In this document: piece by piece, positions 28,235-36,634 of the stretch
Position numbering within the stretch: position 1 is the first letter of the stretch
Layout: the number at the start of each line of letters is the position of its first letter
Source of the DNA: Lachnospiraceae bacterium
Lineage (GTDB): Bacteria > Bacillota_A > Clostridia > Lachnospirales > Lachnospiraceae
NCBI GenBank assembly: GCA_017516285.1
Contig: JAFXDD010000038.1
Location: forward strand, 1 to 51,249
DNA: 51,249 nt
Direction: 5' to 3'
Translations under genes and position numbers: made by a program
The notes under the pieces: model-generated
Databases searched by the model: none
What the model was told of the DNA's origin: nothing
The model's input: the letters and a program-made list of their open reading frames with translations, nothing else

Positions 28235-29209
28235 TTACCATAAACTGTTTTCATTGCTTATCTTACGTATAATTGTATTTACCAGCACTAACATCGTTAC
28301 ATTAACAAGTGAGTTAAATAAACTTACAGCAGTAGAAAAACTATACTGTGCTCCCATTAAACCTACACGATATACATAAGTAGAAATTACCTCAGATGAC
28401 ATTAAAATTGTATCATTGGATAATAAATATACCTTTTCGTATCCGACGCTTAAAATTCTTCCGCATTGTAAAATCAATTGAATTATAATGGTAGGAATAA
28501 TGGACGGTATATGAATATGTATAATGCACTGCAGCCTGTTTGCACCATCTACCTCAGCAGCTTCCACTAACTGGGTATCTACACCGGAAAGTGCTGCAAA
28601 ATAGATTACAGATCCCCATCCGACATTTTGCCATGTACCGGACAATACATAAATCCACTTAAATGCCGAACCTATGGTAGACAGATTAATGGGATTTAAT
28701 CCCATACTCTCCCTTATATTATTTACTGTCATACCCAGCAAACCGGTAGACGGACTTAAAAACATAGTGATTGCACCACAAAGAACAACCGTAGAAATAA
28801 AATGCGGTGCATACGTTACCGTCTGAACAACTTTACGAAGCTTGAGATTTTTCACTTCGTTTAACATCAGCGCCAGAATAATAGGCAATGGGAAATTGAC
28901 TGCTAACGAAAGAATACTAAGCGTCATCGTATTTTTCATAACCGTACCGAACCATGCTGAGTTAAAAAAACGAATAAAGTGTTCAAAACCAACCCACTCA
29001 CTTTGTCCAAATACCTCTCCTACTTTATAGTTCTGAAATGCTATCTGAATACCATAAATTGGTCTGTAATGAAATATAATATAAAATAACATTGCAGGAA
29101 GAACAAATAAATATAATAGCCAATTCCTACGAATGCTTAATAATTTCATCTTGCGTGCTCTTTGTTGCACTTCCCGTGAAACAGTTGTTTTATTTTTGTT
29201 AAAACGCAT
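28235..29209 (-). CDS. sugar ABC transporter permease (LplB/YteP-like)
   Basis: This 324-residue permease has about six membrane helices and the EAA-type docking motif in QLVEAAEVDGANRLQCIIHI. It pairs with the LplC-like permease to form the channel for oligosaccharides brought by the binding lipoprotein. It is the first gene of the third polysaccharide transcription unit, directly behind a hairpin-promoter module. The ribosome site is GAGAGG, with ATG at 29209. Confidence 0.93.
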   Translation of the reverse strand: MRFNKNKTTVSREVQQRARKMKLLSIRRNWLLYLFVLPAMLFYIIFHYRPIYGIQIAFQNYKVGEVFGQSEWVGFEHFIRFFNSAWFGTVMKNTMTLSILSLAVNFPLPIILALMLNEVKNLKLRKVVQTVTYAPHFISTVVLCGAITMFLSPSTGLLGMTVNNIRESMGLNPINLSTIGSAFKWIYVLSGTWQNVGWGSVIYFAALSGVDTQLVEAAEVDGANRLQCIIHIHIPSIIPTIIIQLILQCGRILSVGYEKVYLLSNDTILMSSEVISTYVYRVGLMGAQYSFSTAVSLFNSLVNVTMLVLVNTIIRKISNENSLW

Positions 29210-29245
29210 TTATTTATGTACCTCTCTTCTTGTTTGTTTATTAAG

Positions 29246-29345
29246 ATTTTATATATTTTTATTTATATTTTCAATTATTAAAAAGGGACACCAACTCTAA
29301 ATCTACGATTTTATGGAAACTCTCTTGTTTTGGTGTCCTTTTTTT
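29246..29345 (-). promoter_or_regulatory. hairpin-promoter module 1, start of the transporter unit
   Basis: Complementary ends AAAAAGGGACACC (from 29280) and GGTGTCC plus T run (to 29345) enclose a 66-bp hairpin. Reading leftward, the T run is followed by 5 nt and the -35 TTGAAA (29269-29274), 17 nt, then -10 TAAAAT (29246-29251). The hairpin can end the SGNH hydrolase transcript, and its fixed distance to the promoter suggests a regulatory role as well. Modules 2 and 3 share this layout. Confidence 0.7.
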
Positions 29346-29371
29346 ATACAAGATAATGCAGATATTCCCTA

Positions 29372-30100
29372 TCAAGAAACAAATACCACATCCCTGACAC
29401 ATTCCTTCGCCAACAGCATCGTTTCCGCATCTATCGGCTCATCCAAATCATCAAATGGATTATCCATAATATCCTTTCCGGTCAATTTTGCAAACCAGGT
29501 TAGTCCCAACGCATATCTGCCCAGTCCCAGACTGACATGGGTGCCATCTCTATAAATCTCGCCTGCCCCTCGTTTAAACAATTCATACATTACTTCTCCG
29601 GAAGGTATGATACCATCTGCCTTAATATCCTCCGCCGCTTTATGATAGGCTGTCCTGACGTCTGCCAACATATCTTCTGTTTTATTATATTTCATTGTCT
29701 CACACAAGCGCTTGCAGCCATCTTCATATGCCCATGTCTCCTGCAAGTACAGCTTTGCCTTAGGTGCGTACTGTCTGATATAATCCGCCATATACTGCAA
29801 ATATGGCTGGTATGTATCATAATTTATACTTAATACACTGGCCTGCTGAATAGTAACCACATCCCATTCATCACTTAACAACGCTTCACGGATGGATACC
29901 TTGAAACCGGATGTCATGCCGTTAATCTGCATACCATATGCACGATTATTTTCTACAGAATTGACATAATGTAATCTTAAAGGACATCCGCCAATAACCA
30001 GGTTCACTATCTTTAATTTTACCTGTGCAGCCTTCGCTATCTGATACAAATACGTTGTACCGTCTTCAGAAAAACTATTTCCTATTGCTAAAATTTTCAT
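29372..30100 (-). CDS. DUF4886 SGNH-type esterase
   Basis: This 242-residue SGNH-like hydrolase has the nucleophile block IGNSFSEDG directly at the N-terminus (Ser of GNS), VTIQQASV in the middle, and DGTHVSLGLGRYALG at the end (Asp and His of the triad). It likely removes acetyl esters from pectic sugars. The start at 30100 (MKILAIGNS) has GGAGG upstream; an upstream start at 30163 is unsupported and overlaps the previous gene. No signal peptide is seen, so it probably works inside. It is the last gene of unit B. Confidence 0.88.
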   Translation of the reverse strand: MKILAIGNSFSEDGTTYLYQIAKAAQVKLKIVNLVIGGCPLRLHYVNSVENNRAYGMQINGMTSGFKVSIREALLSDEWDVVTIQQASVLSINYDTYQPYLQYMADYIRQYAPKAKLYLQETWAYEDGCKRLCETMKYNKTEDMLADVRTAYHKAAEDIKADGIIPSGEVMYELFKRGAGEIYRDGTHVSLGLGRYALGLTWFAKLTGKDIMDNPFDDLDEPIDAETMLLAKECVRDVVFVS

Positions 30101-30125
30101 TTCCTTCCTCCAAAATCCACAAAAC

Positions 30126-31469
30126 TCACACCGGTAACAAATCCGTCTCACAACCTTGTACATAATAAGGCTCTGACATTTCTGCCCGCATTACCTCATC
30201 TGCCTCTACAGAAAACCCTCTGAATTTTACTTCCGAAGCATTTACTGCATATACCGCATACAAATTATCGGTAATAACCTCCTGCTTATAGGTAGGTCTG
30301 AGATCATGATAATCTCTCTTCCAATTAGTTTTTGCTTCAAGCTTTAAGCTGACATTCTCAAAAGTAATATTTTGTATCCTGTCCGGTGTATCTCCATAAA
30401 GCAAAATACCATTTTCGCTGCAGCAGTTTATATTTGTAAACCGGACATTTTTTATGTGACCCAGTGTGGTACTTTCCTTTCTTGGAAGTGCCGTAACCGC
30501 AATAGGCTCCGCACCACCCCACCAATGCTCTCCGGAAAAGTGTCTGGTATCGATATTAATATTGCTAAACAGCGCATTTTCAATACTTCCCTTATCCCTA
30601 AGCTGTAAAGAAATTCCGCGATTGGTCTTGTTGATATTGCAATTCTGTACTACAATATTTTTAAACAAAGCCTCACTCTCGGTACCAATCTTGATAGCCG
30701 CGCTGGTAGACATCAGCGTACAGTTTGCAATCACGATATTTTCACAGTTTCCGTTCTCCATGGCGCCTTCTGTATTTTTCAGCACGATACAGTCATCTGC
30801 ACACTCTATATGGCAATTGACAATTCGCACATTCTGACAATGATCCGGGTCAATACCGTCACTACTGCCCATGCGCAGGTTATTGAGGATACGAATCCCA
30901 TCTATCAACACATCCTGACATCCTACCATATGTACCGTCCAAAAAGCACTGTTTGTCAGCGTTACCTGTTGGATGGTCAAATGGGAAATATGCTCCAGAA
31001 AAAGCATCGGCATGCGCGGATAAAATGCTCCGTCGATATGCCATGGTGTCACTTTTCCGTAAAAAATTTCTTCATTGCCGTCAATCTTGCCAAAACCCGT
31101 AATAGATACGTATTCACAGTCCTTTGCATAGATAAAATAGTATGCCGGTCTGCCACTGTAATCGCTATTGGCATAGGACGGTTTTGTACTCTCTTTTTCC
31201 GGTTCTTGCTTGTTCTTTGCAAACAGTCTGAAATCCTCAAGCTCATCGCTGGCCTTCAGCACTGCCCCCATCTCCAAATGGAGTTCCACATAGGATTTTA
31301 AAACAATACTTCCTGACCGGTAGGTTCTTCCGCCCGGTATCAGAACACGACCGCCGCCTTGTGCATGACAGGTATCGATTGCTTTTTGTATAGCCCCAGT
31401 ATCCATGCTGCTTCCGTCACCGACTGCACCATAATCCAGTATGTTGTGTATCGTACTTCTACTAATCAT
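30126..31469 (-). CDS. glycoside hydrolase family 28, rhamnogalacturonan/polygalacturonase-like
   Basis: This 447-residue right-handed beta-helix enzyme cleaves galacturonic-acid-type linkages. The N-terminal DYGAVGDG signature and the acidic pairs of GH28 are present: SDGIDPD and ADDCI. The usual GHG histidine and RIK motif are replaced by KIGTES and ISLQLRD, so the specificity may differ from normal polygalacturonase. There is no signal peptide, so it is likely cytoplasmic. It overlaps the GH36 gene end by 8 nt with its own GGAG site, so it is coupled to it. Confidence 0.88.
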   Translation of the reverse strand: MISRSTIHNILDYGAVGDGSSMDTGAIQKAIDTCHAQGGGRVLIPGGRTYRSGSIVLKSYVELHLEMGAVLKASDELEDFRLFAKNKQEPEKESTKPSYANSDYSGRPAYYFIYAKDCEYVSITGFGKIDGNEEIFYGKVTPWHIDGAFYPRMPMLFLEHISHLTIQQVTLTNSAFWTVHMVGCQDVLIDGIRILNNLRMGSSDGIDPDHCQNVRIVNCHIECADDCIVLKNTEGAMENGNCENIVIANCTLMSTSAAIKIGTESEALFKNIVVQNCNINKTNRGISLQLRDKGSIENALFSNINIDTRHFSGEHWWGGAEPIAVTALPRKESTTLGHIKNVRFTNINCCSENGILLYGDTPDRIQNITFENVSLKLEAKTNWKRDYHDLRPTYKQEVITDNLYAVYAVNASEVKFRGFSVEADEVMRAEMSEPYYVQGCETDLLPV

Positions 31470-33303
31470 CCAGTATTTCTCCTTTCACAAGCATTACTTC
31501 CTGTGGTATTCTCAAAGACTCTTCCAAAGAAACATCAGCCCTTTCCTCCAACAGATTACCGGTATAGTCATAAAAACGCATGCGATACCTTTTATTACCT
31601 GTTCCATGTAAAAGGAGTTGTTTTTTAACAGAAGCATTTAAAAGCTGGAAATTACCGGACTCAATCATAAATTCCTCCGCAGAATTAACTGCAAAATACA
31701 GATTTTCGCATTCTCCCTCAATCACCCATTTTTCCAGCATTTCATCCAATGCTCTGCGTTTGTAATTTTCTCTTTCTACAATGTTTTCAATATACCAATT
31801 GTTCAAAAACCTAATCTGCTGTTTTTTATCTTCATTCAACGCCACCAAATCCATGGAATAGGTAGGAATACCTACCGCCAACATCTTGATAATCACTCTT
31901 GCAGATGAGGCTAAGGTATCGTAATTCGTAATTGTTTGATAATCATTGACTGCATATGGTGTATAACTCTGTATATATGCTGTTCTAAGGAAATTTCCTT
32001 CCGGACAGTATGGGGTATCACCGGATCTCATCATGGTGCCATAGGTTGCCAGCCTGCTACCGCCGTAATTCTGCTTCAGCTCCACCATATAATCCGGCTT
32101 TTCCGCTCTCACCTTTTTCCAGATTAATTCCATAGTCTTCTCAAGTCCCACCATCATGGAATCCGTATCATGAGAATGTTCCTTGCAACAGCATTCTATC
32201 TCCGGTACACAATTAAACAAATCATACTTTGCTCCGTCCGTATCGTAATCTCTTGCCAGATGTACACAAATATCCGCCATAATTTCTCTTGCTTTTGGAC
32301 TTCTCATACACAGTATGTTAAATCCATTTCTGGTATAAACAAGCTTATCTTCGGCATCCCTCACCAGATACTTTTCTCTTGCCGATCTCATTTTGGCAAT
32401 ATCACCTACCGCATGTGGTGCACACCATATTACGGATTGGCCGCCTTTTTGGCGAATTTTTTCAGTAAGCTTACGTAAATCAGGGAACTTGGATAAATCA
32501 CTTTCCCAATCACCAATGTCCAGCTTCTCGCTCATATCGCAGTCCAAGCCTTTGCCAAACCAGCCATCATCCAGAATATAATTCTGAATGCCCAACTTTA
32601 CCCCCTCTTCTACATTATCTAAAACAATCTGCTCGTTTACATCTGCGGAATCCCAGTCAGTCCAGCTGCACCACAAGGGATACATACTCTTTTGAGTGTA
32701 TGGAAATACAATTTCTTCCCATTTCTGTCGAATTTCATGAAACTCTCGAAGTGCTTCCGTCCATGGAATGCCCGTATCGAGTGTCTCATCCATCAAATAA
32801 ACACCCTCTTTGTAAACATCCTCCCGGTATTCCTCTGGTATTTCCCCTGTAATCTGCAATGTAAGGGTTCTTCCGTATAAAGAAAGTGCCCTGGCGCCGT
32901 GTGGCTCTAAGCTATTGAAGTCACGCTCATAATCCTTACCAATCACCCCAAAGCAAAGACTCGCACAATTGTCCTGACCACACAAAATATATAGCGGACT
33001 TTTTACATCATACACTCTGGAAGCAAAGTTTTTCGTCCAGAAATAAACCGGCTGAATCGTGTGGAAATAATCCCTTCCGCTGTCCGGTGCAATCACATTA
33101 TTAAAATTACGCAAAGCAGTGGAATAAGTATGAGATACGCTTCTTACTCTGTCTTCTTCCACATGTACTGAAATCTTGGAACATCTCCCTTCTTTTTTTA
33201 CACATACCAATATCTGCTCCTGTTGATATTCCCCACTTTCCAGAGACATATTGTTAAAGCAATATTCCTTATTTTTTTCTGTAACAATTTTTAATGAATA
33301 CAT
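31462..33303 (-). CDS. glycoside hydrolase family 36 alpha-galactosidase-like
   Basis: This 613-residue enzyme shows the GH36/melibiase layout: an N-terminal beta domain, then the barrel with YILDDGWFG, the nucleophile Asp in GAKYDLFN, and the acid/base Asp in MRSGDTPY. It should remove alpha-galactose or a related residue from imported oligosaccharides. It has no signal peptide. The start at 33303 is selected by AAGGAG. It is the first gene of unit B and lies behind hairpin-promoter module 2. The exact sugar is uncertain because GH36 includes several specificities. Confidence 0.88.
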   Translation of the reverse strand: MYSLKIVTEKNKEYCFNNMSLESGEYQQEQILVCVKKEGRCSKISVHVEEDRVRSVSHTYSTALRNFNNVIAPDSGRDYFHTIQPVYFWTKNFASRVYDVKSPLYILCGQDNCASLCFGVIGKDYERDFNSLEPHGARALSLYGRTLTLQITGEIPEEYREDVYKEGVYLMDETLDTGIPWTEALREFHEIRQKWEEIVFPYTQKSMYPLWCSWTDWDSADVNEQIVLDNVEEGVKLGIQNYILDDGWFGKGLDCDMSEKLDIGDWESDLSKFPDLRKLTEKIRQKGGQSVIWCAPHAVGDIAKMRSAREKYLVRDAEDKLVYTRNGFNILCMRSPKAREIMADICVHLARDYDTDGAKYDLFNCVPEIECCCKEHSHDTDSMMVGLEKTMELIWKKVRAEKPDYMVELKQNYGGSRLATYGTMMRSGDTPYCPEGNFLRTAYIQSYTPYAVNDYQTITNYDTLASSARVIIKMLAVGIPTYSMDLVALNEDKKQQIRFLNNWYIENIVERENYKRRALDEMLEKWVIEGECENLYFAVNSAEEFMIESGNFQLLNASVKKQLLLHGTGNKRYRMRFYDYTGNLLEERADVSLEESLRIPQEVMLVKGEILDD

Positions 33304-33383
33304 AATTTTTCTCCTTCGCTCTTCTCTAAAATACATTAATCATCAATTTCTCTCCTTGATCACGTCTTGTTATTTGCACTTTA

Positions 33384-33482
33384 ACTCTAAAAGAAAAATG
33401 CATGTTAATCAATCCACAAAAAAGGACACCTGAAAAAAAACTTAGCTTCCAGGCTGTTTTAAGCACGTCTTGTCCCTTTTTT
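33384..33482 (-). promoter_or_regulatory. hairpin-promoter module 2, start of the GH36 unit
   Basis: Ends AAAAAAGGACACC and TGTCCCTTTTTT (33418-33482, plus-strand reading) enclose a 65-bp hairpin element. Leftward, it is followed by 5 nt, the -35 TTGATT (33407-33412), 17 nt, and the -10 TAGAGT (33384-33389). It sits 33 nt after the stop of the anchor-protein gene, so it also serves as that operon's terminator. CACGTCTTGT occurs twice here (33361-33370 and 33464-33473). Confidence 0.68.
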
Positions 33483-33515
33483 ATACCAAAATAAGGTGAC
33501 AAAAAGGAGAGTTTT

Positions 33516-34424
33516 TCACTCTCCCTTTGTCCAATAGTATTTCTTATAATTCCTAAGCAAAAACGCACCAAGAATAATAAGTAATATTATTATCCACCAT
33601 AGCCAGTTTCCTTGGATTCCATCGGAAGTCTGCTCGATGTATGATTCGGTTGCTTCCACCCACTTTGCATACAGGCTCATATTGCCTTCCACCGTGTCCT
33701 CGTCAAAGTCCCATTCCTCAGTCAGGTGGATATCCGTGTACCACCCTTCCAGTTCATAGCCTTCTCTCTCCGGTTCCTCCGGGAGTGGTATCTTTTCACC
33801 GAATTGTACTGTGATATCTTCCAGTTCACTGCCACCATTGGTCCGGAAGGTTACCACACAGTCCGTGGTCAGAATAATGGTCAGTTCATTAGCTTCGCAT
33901 GGATAACTGCCGCTTCCGTCTTTGTATGACACCAGATAATCCTCACTGGTAATCTTCGTCACACCACTGTCTCCCGTGACCTTTAACTGGAAGCTTCCGA
34001 TCAGGGTGTCCGCATTCCACTTCTCTCCGCCTCCCATGGACAGGTAGTTCATATAAAATTCCCGGTACCGGTCCACCATGGCAATATCCGTGGATGCAAT
34101 ACCATTTCCAAGCATGGCACTGCCTTCCACCAGTTCTAAGAAAGTACTGTCATAGCGGATCTCATCCTGCATGGCATACATGGTATATGCTTCGCCTGCA
34201 TCGGTTCTTTTCAGTCTGAGAACCACCGTAATCACATCCCCGGGCTCCACTTCCTTCGTATCCTTTCCGTCTACGGAAAGCTCAAACTGAAATTTTTCTT
34301 CTGCCGCCTGTACCGGCAGAACTACATGAGGGAGCAAAATACCGGCCAGGATCACTGCCAGCAATGTTCTTACTATGTTTCCCATCTCTCCACTCCTCTG
34401 TCTTCCTATTCGCTTTACAGGCAT
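33516..34424 (-). CDS. membrane-anchored cohesin-like protein (anchoring scaffoldin candidate)
   Basis: This 302-residue surface protein has a signal peptide (about 1-40, ending VQAAEE), one cohesin-like beta domain (about 42-190; pattern VEPGDVITVVLRL, then EIRYDSTFLELVEG), one Listeria-Bacteroides type repeat (about 190-250, with GYELEGWYTD and LYAKW), and a C-terminal membrane helix followed by a short basic tail. No sortase motif is seen. It likely holds dockerin-bearing proteins on the cell. An internal ATG at 34382 with GAGGAG is an alternative start; the start codon at 34424 lies in a hairpin. The cohesin call rests on visual pattern only. Confidence 0.72.
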   Translation of the reverse strand: MPVKRIGRQRSGEMGNIVRTLLAVILAGILLPHVVLPVQAAEEKFQFELSVDGKDTKEVEPGDVITVVLRLKRTDAGEAYTMYAMQDEIRYDSTFLELVEGSAMLGNGIASTDIAMVDRYREFYMNYLSMGGGEKWNADTLIGSFQLKVTGDSGVTKITSEDYLVSYKDGSGSYPCEANELTIILTTDCVVTFRTNGGSELEDITVQFGEKIPLPEEPEREGYELEGWYTDIHLTEEWDFDEDTVEGNMSLYAKWVEATESYIEQTSDGIQGNWLWWIIILLIILGAFLLRNYKKYYWTKGE

Positions 34425-34454
34425 CCCACCTCCCTGATGAAAGATGAGATGCCT
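34419..34454 (-). promoter_or_regulatory. intercistronic hairpin over the anchor gene's start codon
   Basis: AGGCATC (34448-34454 on the minus strand) pairs with GATGCCT (34419-34425), closing over the GGAGG site and containing the ATG at 34424. It could reduce translation of the anchor protein or mark an RNA processing site between the adaptor and anchor genes. Confidence 0.5.
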
Positions 34455-34467
34455 TACCTTATCCTGC

Positions 34468-36588
34468 TTATTCGGTTACGATTCCTAATATCTCATTTAC
34501 GATATATGCTGCATCCGTAGTATCAATCTTATAGTCTGCATTTCGGTCTGCCTTGATAAACTCGATCATGGTCACCTCTTCCGTAAATGCGGAATACTGT
34601 GCATTATACATATTCCATACATACTGTGCATCGCTTGCATCCAGCTTTCCGCTGCCGTTTACATCGCTGCTGTCTGCAACCGTTACCGGGGTACCTTCCG
34701 TAATACCGATCACTGCTTTTGCAGCATCTTCGCTCAGGGTACCTGCGATCGTGAGGTAAATGTATGCCTGATGGTTTTCTGACCAGTACATCGGATTTCC
34801 ATCATAGGTAGGTACTCGGTTATCTGCCAGTTTTGTCGCATAACTTACGGCATAAACCGTTCCGCCACTGACATTAACTTTATCGTTAACCATAACGCTT
34901 CCGGTATCTACCATTCGGTCGATAGTAAATACGATATTTCCGGTAACCGCAGGTGTGGTATAGGCAGTTCCGTCTGCATTTTTCGTCAGTTCAACTGCTT
35001 CACCACCCATGGTTGCCGTAATGGTATAGATGTATCCGGCTTCCGGTGCCACCGTAAGCACATATGCCTTGCCTGCTTCTGCACCGGTTTCATATCCGGC
35101 TGCAATGCCTGCGCCCTCACCGGTCACAGATACCGTAGCCTCTGCAAACGTTTTTTCTACGGTAACCACTACTGCTCCGGTAATGTCACCACCCGGAATG
35201 GTATATACGTTACCTTCTGTGGATACGGTATAGCCCGTGTAAGCTTCTCCGTTCATGGTCATGCTTACCTTGTATCCATAGCCTTCTACCATGTTTATCT
35301 TAAATACATATGGTGTATTATAGGTTGCGTTTTCACCGGCTGCTGCACTTCCATCTTCGTTGGTCACATCCGCTGCACCGGTTCCTTCGATGGTCACGGC
35401 ATAGCTCTTCGGAGTCTTTTCTTTCAGTGTGATTACCAGGTCAGCCGTCACTTCCTCTACTGTAAAGGTTACACCGTCCTCACTGGTAACCGTTACATCC
35501 TGACCGCCCATAACTGCACTAAATTCATAGGTATAATTGGTATCCAATATCTTAAACTCATATGCAGAACCTGCGGTTACGGATGTGGCACCTTCCACCA
35601 GCCCTGTCAGTTCGGAAGGAAGGGTCACCTCAAACTGTTCTTCATTGATCGTCAGGTTTACCGTACCCGGGTTGATCACAGCTGCCACCAGATCGCTCTG
35701 GCTTGCTCCGGCTTTGTCGATAAAAGCTGCGGAGTCCAGAGTTACCGCTGCAGAACCTGTTGCAATGGCCTCAAATACCAAAGTATAAATGTTGCCAAAC
35801 TCTCTGTCATCACCGTAATTTGCGATCTGCAGCTTGCCATTTTCCGCATCCACGGTTATTTCTGCACCGTTTAATGTAGATGCATCTTCTGCCCAGGTAA
35901 GCTTGCTCTTGTCATAGGATACCGTAAGCTCATCTGCATTAAACTTGGTCTGTGTTGCATGACCTGCAGAAACCTTGATACTTACCGTCTCTCCCTTTTC
36001 TACGGTAACGCTTTCTGCGGAAATACCTGCAGTATATCCTTCTGCTGCATCTGCGGCTTCCACAGTCAGGGTAGCCATTGCGGATGCTGCATCTTCCCAG
36101 GTAATTAAATTATATTGGGTTCCCTCAGCCTCTACCTCTGTCAATTCCAGATTCTCAAAGCCTACGGTGTAAGAACCTGCCGGAGTATTTGCCGGAACAG
36201 TAAAAGTGATCACGGCCAGTTCGGTAACACCTTCCACGTTTACGGAAGCATCCGCAGAACCCCATGCGGCTTTGCCATTAGCCGTATTGGTTCCTGATGC
36301 ATCATAGGCACCGATTTTCTCCCCACCGGTAATTCCGGCAATGCTTAATCCATCCGCCCATACAACATCAAAACCAATACCATTTACGGTAACTGCCTGG
36401 TTAGCCCTGATCCGCATCACAACCGTCTGGTCGGTATCACTTACCTTTACGGACGGAGTATCCAGCTCCGCCGTAAAGGTAATCCCACGTTCATTGTTTT
36501 CGTTTGCGGCACTTACTGCCACCATATTCCCCATACACATCGTCAGGCACAATACAAAAGTCACAAACTGTTTCAAATACCTTTTCAT
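34468..36588 (-). CDS. cohesin-like plus dockerin adaptor protein (adaptor scaffoldin candidate)
   Basis: This 706-residue secreted protein has a signal peptide (about 1-28, ending VSAANE), a cohesin-like domain 1 (about 33-175), a cohesin-like domain 2 (about 180-320), three related beta repeats (about 325-600), and a C-terminal dockerin (about 640-706). The dockerin's calcium loops read DVNGSGKLDASD and DRNADYKIDTTD. Residues 10-11 of the loops are AS and TT, unlike the NA pairs of the large enzyme, so it should bind a different cohesin. The start at 36588 is chosen for the AAGGAAAGG site and the signal peptide. It probably links the dockerin enzyme to the anchor. Confidence 0.75.
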   Translation of the reverse strand: MKRYLKQFVTFVLCLTMCMGNMVAVSAANENNERGITFTAELDTPSVKVSDTDQTVVMRIRANQAVTVNGIGFDVVWADGLSIAGITGGEKIGAYDASGTNTANGKAAWGSADASVNVEGVTELAVITFTVPANTPAGSYTVGFENLELTEVEAEGTQYNLITWEDAASAMATLTVEAADAAEGYTAGISAESVTVEKGETVSIKVSAGHATQTKFNADELTVSYDKSKLTWAEDASTLNGAEITVDAENGKLQIANYGDDREFGNIYTLVFEAIATGSAAVTLDSAAFIDKAGASQSDLVAAVINPGTVNLTINEEQFEVTLPSELTGLVEGATSVTAGSAYEFKILDTNYTYEFSAVMGGQDVTVTSEDGVTFTVEEVTADLVITLKEKTPKSYAVTIEGTGAADVTNEDGSAAAGENATYNTPYVFKINMVEGYGYKVSMTMNGEAYTGYTVSTEGNVYTIPGGDITGAVVVTVEKTFAEATVSVTGEGAGIAAGYETGAEAGKAYVLTVAPEAGYIYTITATMGGEAVELTKNADGTAYTTPAVTGNIVFTIDRMVDTGSVMVNDKVNVSGGTVYAVSYATKLADNRVPTYDGNPMYWSENHQAYIYLTIAGTLSEDAAKAVIGITEGTPVTVADSSDVNGSGKLDASDAQYVWNMYNAQYSAFTEEVTMIEFIKADRNADYKIDTTDAAYIVNEILGIVTE

Positions 36589-36603
36589 TTTTCTGCCTTT
36601 CCT

Positions 36604-36626
36604 TATATGCCACATCCGGGCATATA
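36604..36626 (-). promoter_or_regulatory. intercistronic hairpin between dockerin giant and adaptor genes
   Basis: TATATGCC (36604-36611) and GGCATATA (36619-36626) form an 8-bp stem with a 7-nt loop in the 46-nt gap. There is no T run, so it looks like an RNA stabiliser or processing site and not a terminator. Confidence 0.5.
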
Positions 36627-36634
36627 ATCCAATA

